Assembly: GCA_902467875.1 (NCBI GenBank)
Contig: CABQWP010000051.1
Location: 1 to 15,992, forward strand
Source: an uncultured Collinsella sp.
Lineage (GTDB): Bacteria > Actinomycetota > Coriobacteriia > Coriobacteriales > Coriobacteriaceae
DNA length: 15,992 nucleotides
Reading direction: 5' to 3'
In this document: positions 1 to 8,141 of the stretch, piece by piece
Layout: every line of letters begins with the position of its first letter
Position numbering within the stretch: the stretch's first letter is position 1
Notes under the pieces: generated by a model
Database searches by the model: none
The model's input: only the letters and a program-made list of their open reading frames with translations
What the model was told of the DNA's origin: nothing
Position numbers and translations under genes: made by a program

Positions 1-7
1 TCGAGCG

Positions 8-943
8 GTGAACCGGGCCCGGCACGGGCCCATGCCCCGCCGCCGCTTTATTATCGGCGGCGCTATCGCAGCCGTTGCGGGGCTCAGCGTTATCGGGGCG
101 GCAACCCATGGCTTTGGCATCCCCGACTACCTTGACGGCATCCGCGGTTCACTTGACGACTACACCTGGGATCAGCTGCAGGAGATTTCGCTCAAGATTA
201 AGGCCGCCGAGACCCGTAGCGAGGCACGCGAGATTGCCAAGCGTTACCACCTGCTCGACGCTGATGGGCATATCCCCTATCCGTGCACCAAGCGTGTCAC
301 GCTCACCAACGGGCTGGAGGTCGGCGCGCAGCTTGTGGGCATCCGTCACGATGAGCTTCTGGACGGTACGGGCAAGGCCGGGCTGACGTTTATGTTCGAC
401 GCGGGTATTGCCGAGCGCAACGCTGCAGCTGAACCGCCGAGCGCCGGCTGGGTAGATTGCGAGCTGCGGGAATGGCTCAACGGCGACGGCCTTAAGCTGC
501 TGCCCAACGAGTTGCGCGCACTCATTAAAGGGGTCAAGAAGGTCTCGAACAATGTGGGCGCCGCCAACAGCGCATCGTGCCTGAGCGAGTTGCCCGCAAC
601 CCTTTGGCTGCCCGCCATGGTCGAGTTGTGCGGAGTGCAGCCGCCCGAGTCGTTTGCCGAGGGCTTTCAGTACCTGGCAGACATCTACAACGGCGAAGGC
701 AAGGAGTACCAGCTGTTCCGCGAGCTCAAGGTGAGCCCGTATTCCACGAACGAGACGATGGTCCGCCAGTGGAAGGGCAAGGACACCTGCTGGTGGGAGC
801 GCACGGTGAGCCCCGACTCATCGGAGACCGAAGGCACGCTCTATTTGAATCGCGTTGGACACGACGGCGACGTCTTTACGTACGCAACGCCTGCGGACAA
901 GCCAAACAAACGAACCTGTGTGATCCCCGGATTCTGTATCTAG
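8..943 (+). CDS. Exported DUF6273-type protein, possible Tat substrate
   Basis: Protein of 311 residues if read from the GTG at 8. An ATG at 32 is an alternative, and the frame is open to the left edge, so the true start may lie outside the window. The N-terminus has PRRRFII (residues 10-15 region) followed by a hydrophobic Ala/Gly/Val stretch to about residue 32, which looks like a twin-arginine or Sec export signal without a lipobox. The rest matches what I know of DUF6273 proteins: a GWVDCELREWLN segment (147-158), a central TLWLPAMVELCG-like segment, a CWWER segment (261-265) and the terminal VIPGFCI (305-311). The family is common in Firmicutes and Coriobacteriia and has no established biochemical role; it is often found in surface or repeat-rich proteins. 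The family call is from memory of motifs. Nothing in the neighbourhood fixes a function, and no SD is visible because the window starts 7 bases upstream. Confidence 0.75.
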   Translation: MNRARHGPMPRRRFIIGGAIAAVAGLSVIGAATHGFGIPDYLDGIRGSLDDYTWDQLQEISLKIKAAETRSEAREIAKRYHLLDADGHIPYPCTKRVTLTNGLEVGAQLVGIRHDELLDGTGKAGLTFMFDAGIAERNAAAEPPSAGWVDCELREWLNGDGLKLLPNELRALIKGVKKVSNNVGAANSASCLSELPATLWLPAMVELCGVQPPESFAEGFQYLADIYNGEGKEYQLFRELKVSPYSTNETMVRQWKGKDTCWWERTVSPDSSETEGTLYLNRVGHDGDVFTYATPADKPNKRTCVIPGFCI

Positions 944-985
944 GGAGCGGGCATCTTGCCGTGACGGGATCCCTCCCCGGCAATT

Positions 986-1042
986 GTCTTGATCTGTAAC
1001 GGTTAGAGGTCATATTTGCTGCTAGATGTTACAGAACGAGAC
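986..1042. repeat. 57-bp inverted-arm element, singleton (unit A)
   Basis: Left arm GTCTTGATCTGTAAC (986-1000) and right arm GTTACAGAACGAGAC (1028-1042) are near-perfect inverted copies around a 27-bp middle. Length and arm spacing (42 bp start to start) are identical to the nine other units in this window (4649-4866, 10331-10468, 11574-11870). It lies between the DUF6273 gene and the surface-protein gene, outside any credible coding region. Confidence 0.9.
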
Positions 1043-1105
1043 ATTAGCTTGCCGAGAACTTCGACTCATAAATGTGACTCAAGTGTGTCGATATTTTCTT
1101 GCCAA

Positions 1106-1117
1106 TGTTGCGCAACA
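1106..1117. promoter_or_regulatory. Perfect 12-bp palindrome upstream of the surface-protein gene
   Basis: TGTTGCGCAACA is a perfect palindrome 66 bp upstream of the start codon of the large surface protein. It could be an operator half-site pair for a dimeric repressor or activator. I found no convincing -35/-10 pair next to it, so the regulatory role is only a suggestion. Confidence 0.3.
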
Positions 1118-1183
1118 GAAACCCTTTCGGCGGTCGTAACGTACGAATTGTCATAGGTACCCCTTCAACGATTGGGAGAAGAA

Positions 1184-4100
1184 ATGGCAAAGTACGCACC
1201 TAAACACTTGGAAGTCTCAGGCGGCGCCGAGCCCCATCGCGCATTCGCGGGTCACAAGACCGCGCGACTCGCCGTCACCGCAGCCACCACCATCGCAATG
1301 ACCGGCTCGTCGTTGCTCGCCCCGTTCTCGGCATTTGCCAACGATCTGAGCGACACCACGGCACAGGACGCAATCATGTCCCCGCTCGCCGCCCACGCCG
1401 GCGAGGCGGCAGGCTCCGCAGTAAAGACGAACGCCCAGAAAATTGCCGACTTGCAGGCCGCAATCGACGCCGCAAAGGCTGCCGAGGCAGAAGCCAAGTC
1501 CGACTACGACACGGCGGTTGCCCCCTATACCGAAAAGCAGACGGTCCGCGACAACGCCCAGACTGCCTACGACGCTTCCGTCTCCAACAATTCGCAGGCA
1601 GAAGCCGCCGCGCGTGCCGAATACGCCCGTCAACTCGATGAAAGCGTCAAGGCGGCCAACAGCGCCAGCGCCACGTTAAAGGATGCCCAGAGCAAGCTCG
1701 ACACGGCCAAGGCCGATGCCGAAAGCAAGACGAAGGCACTCGACTCCGCAAAGCAGGCGGCAGCCGACGCACGGGCCAAGCTTGAGGAAGCCCAGAAGGC
1801 AGCCGCCAACGCAACGCCGGAGGAAATCAAGGCCGCCGAGCAGTCTGCCGCAGATGCCCAGAAGGTTCTTGACCAGGCAAAGGCCGCAAAAACCGCTGCC
1901 GACTCCGCACTCGCCGATGCCCAGCAGGCTCGGAGCGCCGCGCAGAGCGCTTACAACGAGGCGTCAGGCACGCTGGCTTCCGCTCAACAGGCAAAGACCG
2001 CCGCGGATGGTAAGGTAGTCGCGGCACAGGCAGCGTATGACAGCGCGCAAGCCGATTTGGCAGCCGCAAAGGCAGGCGCCGAGGGCCCGGAGTATGACGC
2101 CGCTCAGGCAAAGGTCGATGCCGCCCAAAGCGCACTCGATCAGGCGAAGCAGCAGCAGGCGGCTGCCGAAGCAGGTCTTTCTCAGGCAAATAGTGACGTT
2201 GCATCCAAGCGGGACGCCCTCACCGGTGCCGAAAGCGAGCTCGAAGCCAAGAAGCAGACAGTCGCAGCAGCCGAAAATGATGTAACGGCAGCCCAGGCGA
2301 AAGCCGATGCGGCGCAATCGGAGTTGACCTCGGCAAAGCAGGTGCATGCTGCCGAGCTGGAGAAGGCAAAGGCCGCTCAGAAACAAGTCGACCAGGCAAA
2401 AGCCGAGAAGGAGCAAGCAGACAAGGCGCTCGAAACTGCCAAGACAAACCAGGCGGCCGCCGATCAAGCCGTTGTCGATGCACAGAAAGCATACGATACG
2501 TGCAAGGCGGCAGCCGATAAGGCTACGACGGCGGAGGCGCAGAGCGTCATCGGCTTTTACCAATTCATCGGTGCCAACGATGCTGCAGACATCATCTATA
2601 AGCAGAGCGACTTAAACCCAACGACCATCGGCGATAAAAAGGACGGCACGTCACTCGACAACGCCAAGCTTTCGTTTGGCAAGCTGCGCGAGATTAATGA
2701 ATATCGCAAAAGCGTCGGCCTTAGCGAGCTTAAGGTGACGGCCGAGCAGATGGCAATTGCTCAGTCGAACTCCAATTACTCAGACGCCATGTTAGACCAT
2801 TCAGACTATGCGCGATTCGAAAATGCCGCATGGAACTATGACTTGAAAAGAAATGTCGCACACCAGTGGGTTGATGAGGAAAAGATTATATTTGACCAGG
2901 CCGCAGCGAAAGCCGGCCTTGGCGAAATTGCCCCCAAAGATGCTTGGGATACTTTCTGGAGCCACGGCACCGAATTCGGAGAGCAAAAGGTAGGCTTTGG
3001 CACCGTCGGCCACTATTTGAATATCGTACAGCCCGACGCCAAAACCATGGGATACGGCATTAATTCTCGAGGAACTCATCTCTCATATACCTACATCTTG
3101 GAGGTTGACGACAACTACGGTTCGTACGAGAAAGAATATTCAATCGATGAACTCGAGAGTCTCTTTGATCAGTATCAGCTGAGTCTCTCCAAGGCCAGCG
3201 AAAACCTTGCCGCTGCAAAAGCGAACCTTGAGCAAAAGCGCAGCACAGCGGCATCGAAAGACGATGCCGTAAAGGCAGCAGAGACCCTCGTCGCTCAAAA
3301 GCGAGAAGGCGTTGATACCGCGAACAGCAACCTTGCCACCGAAAATGGCAACGTGGCAGGTGCCGCTGCCGAGGTCGCTCAAGCAGGGCAGAATCTCGCC
3401 AAGGCAAACGGAAAAGTTGTCGAAGCCGAAGACCAGGTTAAAGCCGCCCAAAGCAACGTGGCGCCCGCAGAGCAGGTCGTCAACCAGAAGCGCGCCGAGC
3501 TTAAGGCATCGCAAGAGCAAGCCGCTCAGAGTCAGAAGAAGGTTGATGACGCCAAGGCAGAGGCTCTCTTAAAGCAGCAGGCTCTGCAAGATGCAAGGAA
3601 GGAACTTGCCAAGTATTCTGCCGATGTTGCTGCGGCCCAGGAGAAGGCTGACAAGGCCCATCAAACGCTCGATGAAGCCACGGCGGCTCAGACGTCTGCC
3701 CAGAGCGCTCTTGAAAAGGCGGAGCGCGACGCGGCTGCCAAGAAGCAGGCCCTCACTATCGCCAAGGACGGCGTCGAGGCCAAGGCAGCGACCGCGGAGC
3801 ACGCCGCGAGCGATCTGACCACGGCGGAAAACGACTTTGCTTCAAAGCAGGCACATGCCGATGCGTTGAACAACGCGGCCGATAATCTCGCCACGGCCGA
3901 GGCAGCCAAGAAGGACGCCGACGCAGCAGTGACTGCGGCCGAAACTGCTCTTAGTGCGACGAATGATGCCGTAGCGAACGCCGAGCAGGCGGTCGAGAAT
4001 TCTCAGGCCGCACCGGACGCCGCTGCCGCCGCTCTCGGAAAGCTCAAGTCCGTCAATGTCGAAAACGGCATCGCAACCGGCTCCGATGCAAACGCGAACG

Positions 4101-4519
4101 ATACACTCAATGCCCTCTTTGCCAAGTGCGTCGCCGCCAAGCAGGCAGAACATAACGCAAAGGCCGCACTTGATGCCGCTCAGGCAGACCTTGATGCTGC
4201 GACGCCCGCCTACACCGCGGCGCTCAATGCCTACAACGAGGCGAAGGCAAAACGCGTAGCCGCCGAGCAAGCCCTGAAGGACGAGATCGCCCGCCAGGAG
4301 CAAGAGGCAGCGAAGGCCGAGCAGGCCAAGATCACGCAGGCTGCCGCTAAGCCGGTTGCTGGAAAGCCGTCTACCGGCAACGCCAAGACGGCCGCCAACT
4401 CGGCACTTCCCACCACGGGCGACAAAGCTGCGCTCGCCGGTGAGACGTTTGTCATCGGAGGCGTCGTGCTTGTAGCCGCCGGCGTCTTCCTAACCGACAA
4501 GAAACGTCGTCAGGAGTAG
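1184..4519 (+). CDS. LPXTG-anchored coiled-coil surface protein with central CAP domain (PrgA/SEC10-like)
   Basis: Protein of 1111 residues from the ATG at 1184, which has GGGAGAA (1174-1180) as SD; an in-frame TTG at 1172 is part of that SD and is rejected. A long basic N-region leads to a signal peptide core (about 30-50, ending SAFA|N). Two very Ala/Lys/Glu/Asp-rich heptad coiled-coil regions (about 80-450 and 660-1060) flank a globular block (about 452-660). That block reads as a CAP/SCP domain: INEYRKSVGL from 504, His539, FEN with Glu546, and the CAP signature GHYLNI from 609. The C-terminus has LPTTG (1075-1079), a hydrophobic span and KKRRQE, so sortase should anchor it to the cell wall. 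The order coiled coil, CAP, coiled coil, LPXTG is that of enterococcal PrgA, which presents its CAP domain at the end of a stalk; a similar hairpin stalk here is inference. The role is probably adhesion or cell-contact control; the ligand is unknown. A terminator follows directly. Confidence 0.88.
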   Translation: MAKYAPKHLEVSGGAEPHRAFAGHKTARLAVTAATTIAMTGSSLLAPFSAFANDLSDTTAQDAIMSPLAAHAGEAAGSAVKTNAQKIADLQAAIDAAKAAEAEAKSDYDTAVAPYTEKQTVRDNAQTAYDASVSNNSQAEAAARAEYARQLDESVKAANSASATLKDAQSKLDTAKADAESKTKALDSAKQAAADARAKLEEAQKAAANATPEEIKAAEQSAADAQKVLDQAKAAKTAADSALADAQQARSAAQSAYNEASGTLASAQQAKTAADGKVVAAQAAYDSAQADLAAAKAGAEGPEYDAAQAKVDAAQSALDQAKQQQAAAEAGLSQANSDVASKRDALTGAESELEAKKQTVAAAENDVTAAQAKADAAQSELTSAKQVHAAELEKAKAAQKQVDQAKAEKEQADKALETAKTNQAAADQAVVDAQKAYDTCKAAADKATTAEAQSVIGFYQFIGANDAADIIYKQSDLNPTTIGDKKDGTSLDNAKLSFGKLREINEYRKSVGLSELKVTAEQMAIAQSNSNYSDAMLDHSDYARFENAAWNYDLKRNVAHQWVDEEKIIFDQAAAKAGLGEIAPKDAWDTFWSHGTEFGEQKVGFGTVGHYLNIVQPDAKTMGYGINSRGTHLSYTYILEVDDNYGSYEKEYSIDELESLFDQYQLSLSKASENLAAAKANLEQKRSTAASKDDAVKAAETLVAQKREGVDTANSNLATENGNVAGAAAEVAQAGQNLAKANGKVVEAEDQVKAAQSNVAPAEQVVNQKRAELKASQEQAAQSQKKVDDAKAEALLKQQALQDARKELAKYSADVAAAQEKADKAHQTLDEATAAQTSAQSALEKAERDAAAKKQALTIAKDGVEAKAATAEHAASDLTTAENDFASKQAHADALNNAADNLATAEAAKKDADAAVTAAETALSATNDAVANAEQAVENSQAAPDAAAAALGKLKSVNVENGIATGSDANANDTLNALFAKCVAAKQAEHNAKAALDAAQADLDAATPAYTAALNAYNEAKAKRVAAEQALKDEIARQEQEAAKAEQAKITQAAAKPVAGKPSTGNAKTAANSALPTTGDKAALAGETFVIGGVVLVAAGVFLTDKKRRQE

Positions 4520-4578
4520 GGATTTCGGGAGGACGGCTTCTCCTCCCTCCCACTGCTTCGCAAACCCTGCTCAGCATG

Positions 4579-4615
4579 CGCCGGGGTGCCCATCTCGCGG
4601 GCGCCCCGGCGTTTT
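4579..4615 (+). terminator. Rho-independent terminator of the surface-protein gene
   Basis: A 13-bp GC-rich stem, CGCCGGGGTGCCC (4579-4591) with GGGCGCCCCGGCG (4599-4611), has one G.U pair and a 7-nt loop and is followed by TTTT (4612-4615). It lies 60 bp after the stop codon and isolates the surface-protein gene from the copper operon. Confidence 0.9.
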
Positions 4616-4648
4616 ACGTTGTATAGCCGGGGCATCTGCTCCGAGATT

Positions 4649-4866
4649 GTCTCGATCTGTAACAACTAGGACCCAAATATCGGTCTTACTGTTACAGATT
4701 GAGATGTTCGGGTTACCCTCGAATGGTTTGTCTCGATCTGTAACATCTAGCAGGCAAAACAGTCCCCAGATGTTACAGATTGAGACGTTAAGTTGTGGCT
4801 CGATGTAATATCTAGATCTGTAACAGTTACTCGACAAAAACGGGTCTAGTTGTTACAGATTGAGAC
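4649..4866. repeat. Array of three 57-bp inverted-arm elements (units B1-B3)
   Basis: Units at 4649-4705, 4730-4786 and 4810-4866; starts are 81 and 80 bp apart, linkers 24 and 23 bp. Left arms are GTCTCGATCTGTAAC in B1 and B2 and ATCTAGATCTGTAAC in B3; right arms are GTTACAGATTGAGAC (final T in B1). The middles (27 bp each) differ. Just before B3, 4797-4815 looks like a decayed extra left arm. With the terminator (4579-4615) and copper operator (4945-4961) this array accounts for most of the 500-bp gap 4520-5019; I see no gene there, and short reading frames through it are arms translated by chance. Confidence 0.92.
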
Positions 4867-4943
4867 ATTAGACCGGCTACGGTCCGCCGACCTGGCTATC
4901 ACCTCGGCCAATAACAGAATGGCATACATTTCAATCTCCACTG

Positions 4944-4972
4944 TATACCCCCAGGGGGTATGGGTGTATAGT
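4944..4972 (+). promoter_or_regulatory. CsoR-type operator and putative promoter of the copper operon
   Basis: ATACCCCC-A-GGGGGTAT (4945-4961) is a perfect 8+1+8 inverted repeat: a C-tract/G-tract dyad with A/T-rich flanks, as expected for CsoR/RcnR-family operators. A -10-like TATAGT lies at 4967-4972, so the dyad would sit in the -35/-10 region, where a bound repressor blocks RNA polymerase. The -35 box is weak. The operon it precedes ends with a csoR gene, so autoregulation with derepression by Cu(I) is the natural reading. The copA start codon is at 5020 with AAAGGAG at 5008-5014. Confidence 0.82.
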
Positions 4973-5019
4973 ATCAGCAGGTTAACAATTCCAACACCAA
5001 ATTACAGAAAGGAGAAGCC

Positions 5020-7354
5020 ATGGCTCAGGATAAGTTTGACGTGGGCGGTATGACGTGCGCCGCGTGCCAAGCGCACGTGGACCGTGCCGTGAGCAAGCTC
5101 GACGGCGTCCAAAGCGTCGCGGTCAATCTGCTCGCCGGCTCTATGCTGGTGGACTACGACCCTGCGCAGGTCTCCCCCGACGACATCTGCACCGCTGTCG
5201 ACCGCGCGGGCTACTCGGCCTCACCCATCAGCACGGGCACCGACGCTGTCCAAAGCGGAAGTGCGCAAGCCAGGTCCGGCGCCGCCCATATGGAGTCGCC
5301 CACCAAAAAGCTGGAGGCCGCCGCCTCTGCCATGCGTACCCGCCTCATCATCTCGATCATCTTCCTCATCCCGCTGTTCTACATAGGCATGGGGCACATG
5401 CTCGGTTGGCCACTGCCCGGCGTCTTCACCGACCACACCCACAGCATGACGCTCGCGCTCACCGAGCTCGTCCTGCTCATCCCCATCGTCTATGTCAACG
5501 ACGCGTACTTTATCAATGGGTTTAAATCGCTCGCGCACGGCGCGCCCACCATGGACGCCCTCATCGCCGTCGGCGCCACCGCGTCCATTGCCTGGTCGCT
5601 CTACGCCATGTTTATCATGGCCGACCAGCTGGCCACAGGTCAGGTACACGAGGCCATGATAACGGGCATGGACAATCTGTATTTTGAGAGCGCCGGCACG
5701 ATCCTGTCGCTGGTCACCGTGGGCAAATACCTCGAGACGCGCAGCAAGTCCAAGACCGGCGGCGCCATCGAGGCGCTCATCGACCTGGCGCCCAAGACCG
5801 CGACCATCGTGGCCGACGACGGCACCGAGACCGCTGTGGACGTCGACGCCATCCTTCCCGGCCAGGTGCTGCGCGTGCGCCCCGGCGAGTCCATCCCTGT
5901 CGACGGCGTCGTACTCGAGGGCGCTTCGGCCGTGGACGAGAGCGCGCTCACCGGCGAGTCCATCCCCGTGGAAAAGACCGCCGGCGACACCGTCAACGCC
6001 GCCACTGTCAACCGTACCGGCTCGTTTACCTTCCGTGCCACACGCGTGGGCGCCGACACGTCGCTCGCCAAGATTATCCAGCTCGTCGAGGACGCCAACG
6101 CCACCAAGGCGCCTATCGCCCGCATGGCCGACAAAGTCGCCGGCGTGTTCGTGCCCGTGGTGTTTGCGATCTCGGCCGTGACCTTTGCGGTGTGGATGGC
6201 ACTGACCGGCAGCATAAACGAGGCGCTCACCTCCGCCGTGGCCGTGCTGGTGATCAGCTGTCCGTGCGCGCTGGGCCTGGCCACGCCCGTCGCCATTATG
6301 GTCGGCACCGGCAAGGGCGCCGAAATGGGCATTCTGTTTAAGAGCGCCGAGGCGCTGGAGAACCTACGCAGCGTGGGCACCGTGGTGCTCGACAAGACGG
6401 GCACCGTCACCCGCGGCAAGCCGGCTGTGACCGATATCACGGTAGCCACGCGACGGCTCGCCCGCCATGAGCGAAAAGGCATTGCTCAAGCTGGCCGCTG
6501 CGCTGGAGCGCTCAAGCGAGCACCCGCTGGCCGAGGCGATTATGGCCGAGTGCGAGGCGCGCGGAATCGTCGCACGCATGGTCGAGGACTTTACCGCCGT
6601 GCCCGGGCGAGGCGTTACGGCACGCGAGGGGCAGAATGTCATCGCCGCCGGCAACGTGCGTCTGATGGACGAGCTGGGCGTGAAGGTTCCCGCCGGCCTT
6701 GCCGAACAGTTCGCGGCCGAGGGCAAGACGCCGCTGTTCTTTGCCAAGAACAGCGAGCTTGTCGGTACCATCGCCGTGGCGGACGAGGTCAAGGAGACGA
6801 GCGCCGGGGCCATCGCCGCACTGCGCTCGCTTGGCGTCGACGTGTGCATGCTCACCGGCGACAACCGCGTGACGGCCGAGGCCATCGCCCGCCGCGTGGG
6901 GCTGAGCAGCGAGCAGGTCATCGCCGACGTCCTCCCCGCCGACAAGGAACGCCACGTGCGCGAGCTGCAGGATGCGGGCAGCAAGGTCGCCATGGTGGGC
7001 GACGGCATCAACGACTCCCCCGCCCTGGCGCGCGCCGACGTGGGCCTTGCGATCGGCACCGGCGCCGACATCGCCAAGGAGGGGGCAGATGTGGTGCTCA
7101 TGCGCAGCGACCTCATGGACGTCGCCCGCGCCATCGAGCTGTCGCGCGCCACGATCCGCAACATCAAGCAGGACTTGTTCTGGGCGCTGTTCTACAACGG
7201 CATCGGCATTCCGCTTGCCGCGGGCGTGTTCTTCCCTCTCACGAGTTGGCAGCTCTCGCCGATGTTCGGCGCCGCGGCCATGAGCCTGTCGAGTGTCTGC
7301 GTCGTGTCCAATGCGCTGCGCCTGCGAACCTTTAAGCCGAAAGTGGCAAAATAG
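5020..7354 (+). pseudogene. copA: Cu(I)-exporting P1B-type ATPase CopA, frameshifted
   Basis: The expected product (about 777 residues) pumps Cu(I) out of the cytoplasm. From the ATG at 5020 it shows a heavy-metal domain GMTCAAC (Cys13, Cys16), transmembrane spans, the actuator TGES (311-314), CPC in the membrane (Cys414, Cys416) and the phosphorylation site DKTGT (Asp458). After residue 476 the frame is lost. The remaining domains continue one base over, in a frame that is open only from 6446: SEHPLA (His near 501), MLTGDN, GDGINDSPAL, then ALFYNG and MSLSSV in the last two membrane helices, both typical of Cu(I) pumps. Removing one base in 6448-6454 restores a continuous protein. There is no homopolymer at the site. 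Reading without the shift stays open by chance to 7335 but gives a non-homologous Arg-rich tail. It could be a real inactivating mutation, phase variation or a sequence error; I cannot tell which. It is followed by copZ and csoR. Confidence 0.92.
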
Positions 7355-7378
7355 GCTCACCATTCAGTCCATTTAGAA

Positions 7379-7480
7379 CGGGTTTTCCAGATGCCCGAGA
7401 TTGACCTGAAAGAGGAGCGACGCGTACTTTGATACGCGAGCGACGGCTTGAAGGTCAAGGTCGGGTGCCTGGGAAAGCCG
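7379..7480. repeat. 102-bp imperfect inverted repeat between copA and copZ
   Basis: Starting from the loop CTTTGA (7427-7432), CGCGTA (7421-7426) pairs with TACGCG (7433-7438). Farther out TTGACCT (7401-7407) pairs with AGGTCAA, GCCCGA with TCGGGT, and the ends CGGGTTTTCC and GGGAAAGCCG also match imperfectly. The whole would fold into one long bulged hairpin in the operon mRNA. The structure looks like a MITE/REP-type insertion or a processing element; no gene fits here. It separates copA and copZ by 147 bp, which is wide for such a pair. Confidence 0.75.
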
Positions 7481-7501
7481 ACACAACAGAGAGGAATATC
7501 C

Positions 7502-7723
7502 ATGCGTTTCACAATTAAGACTTCCGGCCTTATGTGCGGCCACTGCGACGCCACCGTCGAGACGGCGCTGCTCAACGTTGCCGGCGTGACCGATGCCGAC
7601 GCCGATCACGAGACCCAGACTGTCCAGGTGGAGTGCGCCGACACCGTGACCGCCGAGCAGCTCGCCGCCGCCGTCGAGGGCGCCGGCGAGAAATTCCATG
7701 CCCTGTCCGTAACCGCCGCGTAG
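7502..7723 (+). CDS. copZ: Copper chaperone CopZ (heavy-metal-associated domain)
   Basis: A 73-residue protein from the ATG at 7502, with GAGGAA (7491-7496) as SD; an in-frame start at 7448 lies in the upstream hairpin and is rejected. It is a single HMA domain with the metal site GLMCGHC (Cys12, Cys15) near the N-terminus and the family's usual length of about 70 residues. It is expected to carry Cu(I) in the cytoplasm and hand it to CopA or CsoR by ligand exchange. It lies between copA and csoR on the same strand. The MxCxHC variant, with His14 between the cysteines, is common in bacterial CopZ. Confidence 0.93.
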   Translation: MRFTIKTSGLMCGHCDATVETALLNVAGVTDADADHETQTVQVECADTVTAEQLAAAVEGAGEKFHALSVTAA

Positions 7724-7749
7724 CAGGCGCTGCCTACTCAATCCTCAGA

Positions 7750-7816
7750 AGTTGCGGTGAAATACGGACTGTTGGGCCGCCCTAGGCCTTTGAACAGTCC
7801 GTATTTCACCGCAACT
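7750..7816. repeat. Perfect 24-bp inverted repeat between copZ and csoR
   Basis: Arms 7750-7773 and 7793-7816 are exact reverse complements over 24 bp, beginning AGTTGCGGTG and ending CACCGCAACT. The 19-nt loop can itself pair GGGCC with GGCCT. No T-tract follows on either strand, so it is not a standard terminator. It would form a very stable hairpin in the mRNA between copZ and csoR and could lower csoR output or protect the upstream RNA; equally it may be a small mobile palindrome. Confidence 0.93.
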
Positions 7817-7858
7817 GACGGGGGCATCCGGAAGATCGACCAGAAACGAGGACCCGCC

Positions 7859-8131
7859 ATGATGGCAGACCACAAATCGGTGACCCGCATGCTCAAGACG
7901 GCACGCGGCCAGATCGACGGCATCTTGCGGATGGTCGATGAGGACCGCTACTGCGTCGATATTTCCACGCAGCTCATGGCAACGCAGGCGCTCATTGCGC
8001 GCATCAACGCCGACGTGCTCAAGGCGCATATCGAGGGCTGCGTGACTTCGGCAATCGAATCGGGCGACGAAGATCTCAAAGCCGCCAAGCTCGCCGAGAT
8101 CGAACGCGTCGTCGACAAGCTCTCCAAGTAA
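7859..8131 (+). CDS. csoR: Copper-sensing transcriptional repressor CsoR
   Basis: A 90-residue all-helical repressor of the CsoR/RcnR (DUF156) family. The ATG at 7859 (or the adjacent ATG at 7862) follows GAGGA (7848-7852); a longer reading from 7757 would run through the perfect hairpin at 7750-7816 and is rejected. The Cu(I) ligand set is complete: Cys32, His57 and Cys61, with the same spacing as Cys36-His61-Cys65 of Mycobacterium tuberculosis CsoR, and Tyr31 next to the first Cys. It is therefore predicted to sense Cu(I), not nickel or formaldehyde. Its likely target is the dyad at 4945-4961 in front of copA, making copA-copZ-csoR an autoregulated operon. No separate operator is seen directly before csoR. 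Confidence 0.95.
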   Translation: MMADHKSVTRMLKTARGQIDGILRMVDEDRYCVDISTQLMATQALIARINADVLKAHIEGCVTSAIESGDEDLKAAKLAEIERVVDKLSK

Positions 8132-8141
8132 TTGGGGCATT

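Noticed and set aside
4571..5053. Small genes inside repeat array B (both strands)
   Set aside because: Their residues come from repeat arms translated by chance (VTDRD and ICN strings); no SD and no protein-like composition.
6446..6467. Programmed ribosomal frameshift in copA
   Set aside because: The known copA frameshift in E. coli is a -1 event after the N-terminal metal domain. Here a +1 shift after the phosphorylation site would be needed, with no slippery run or pause structure that I can see.
6448..7335. Arg-rich C-terminal extension of the first copA frame
   Set aside because: The frame stays open by codon bias only; the true ATPase domains lie in the next frame.
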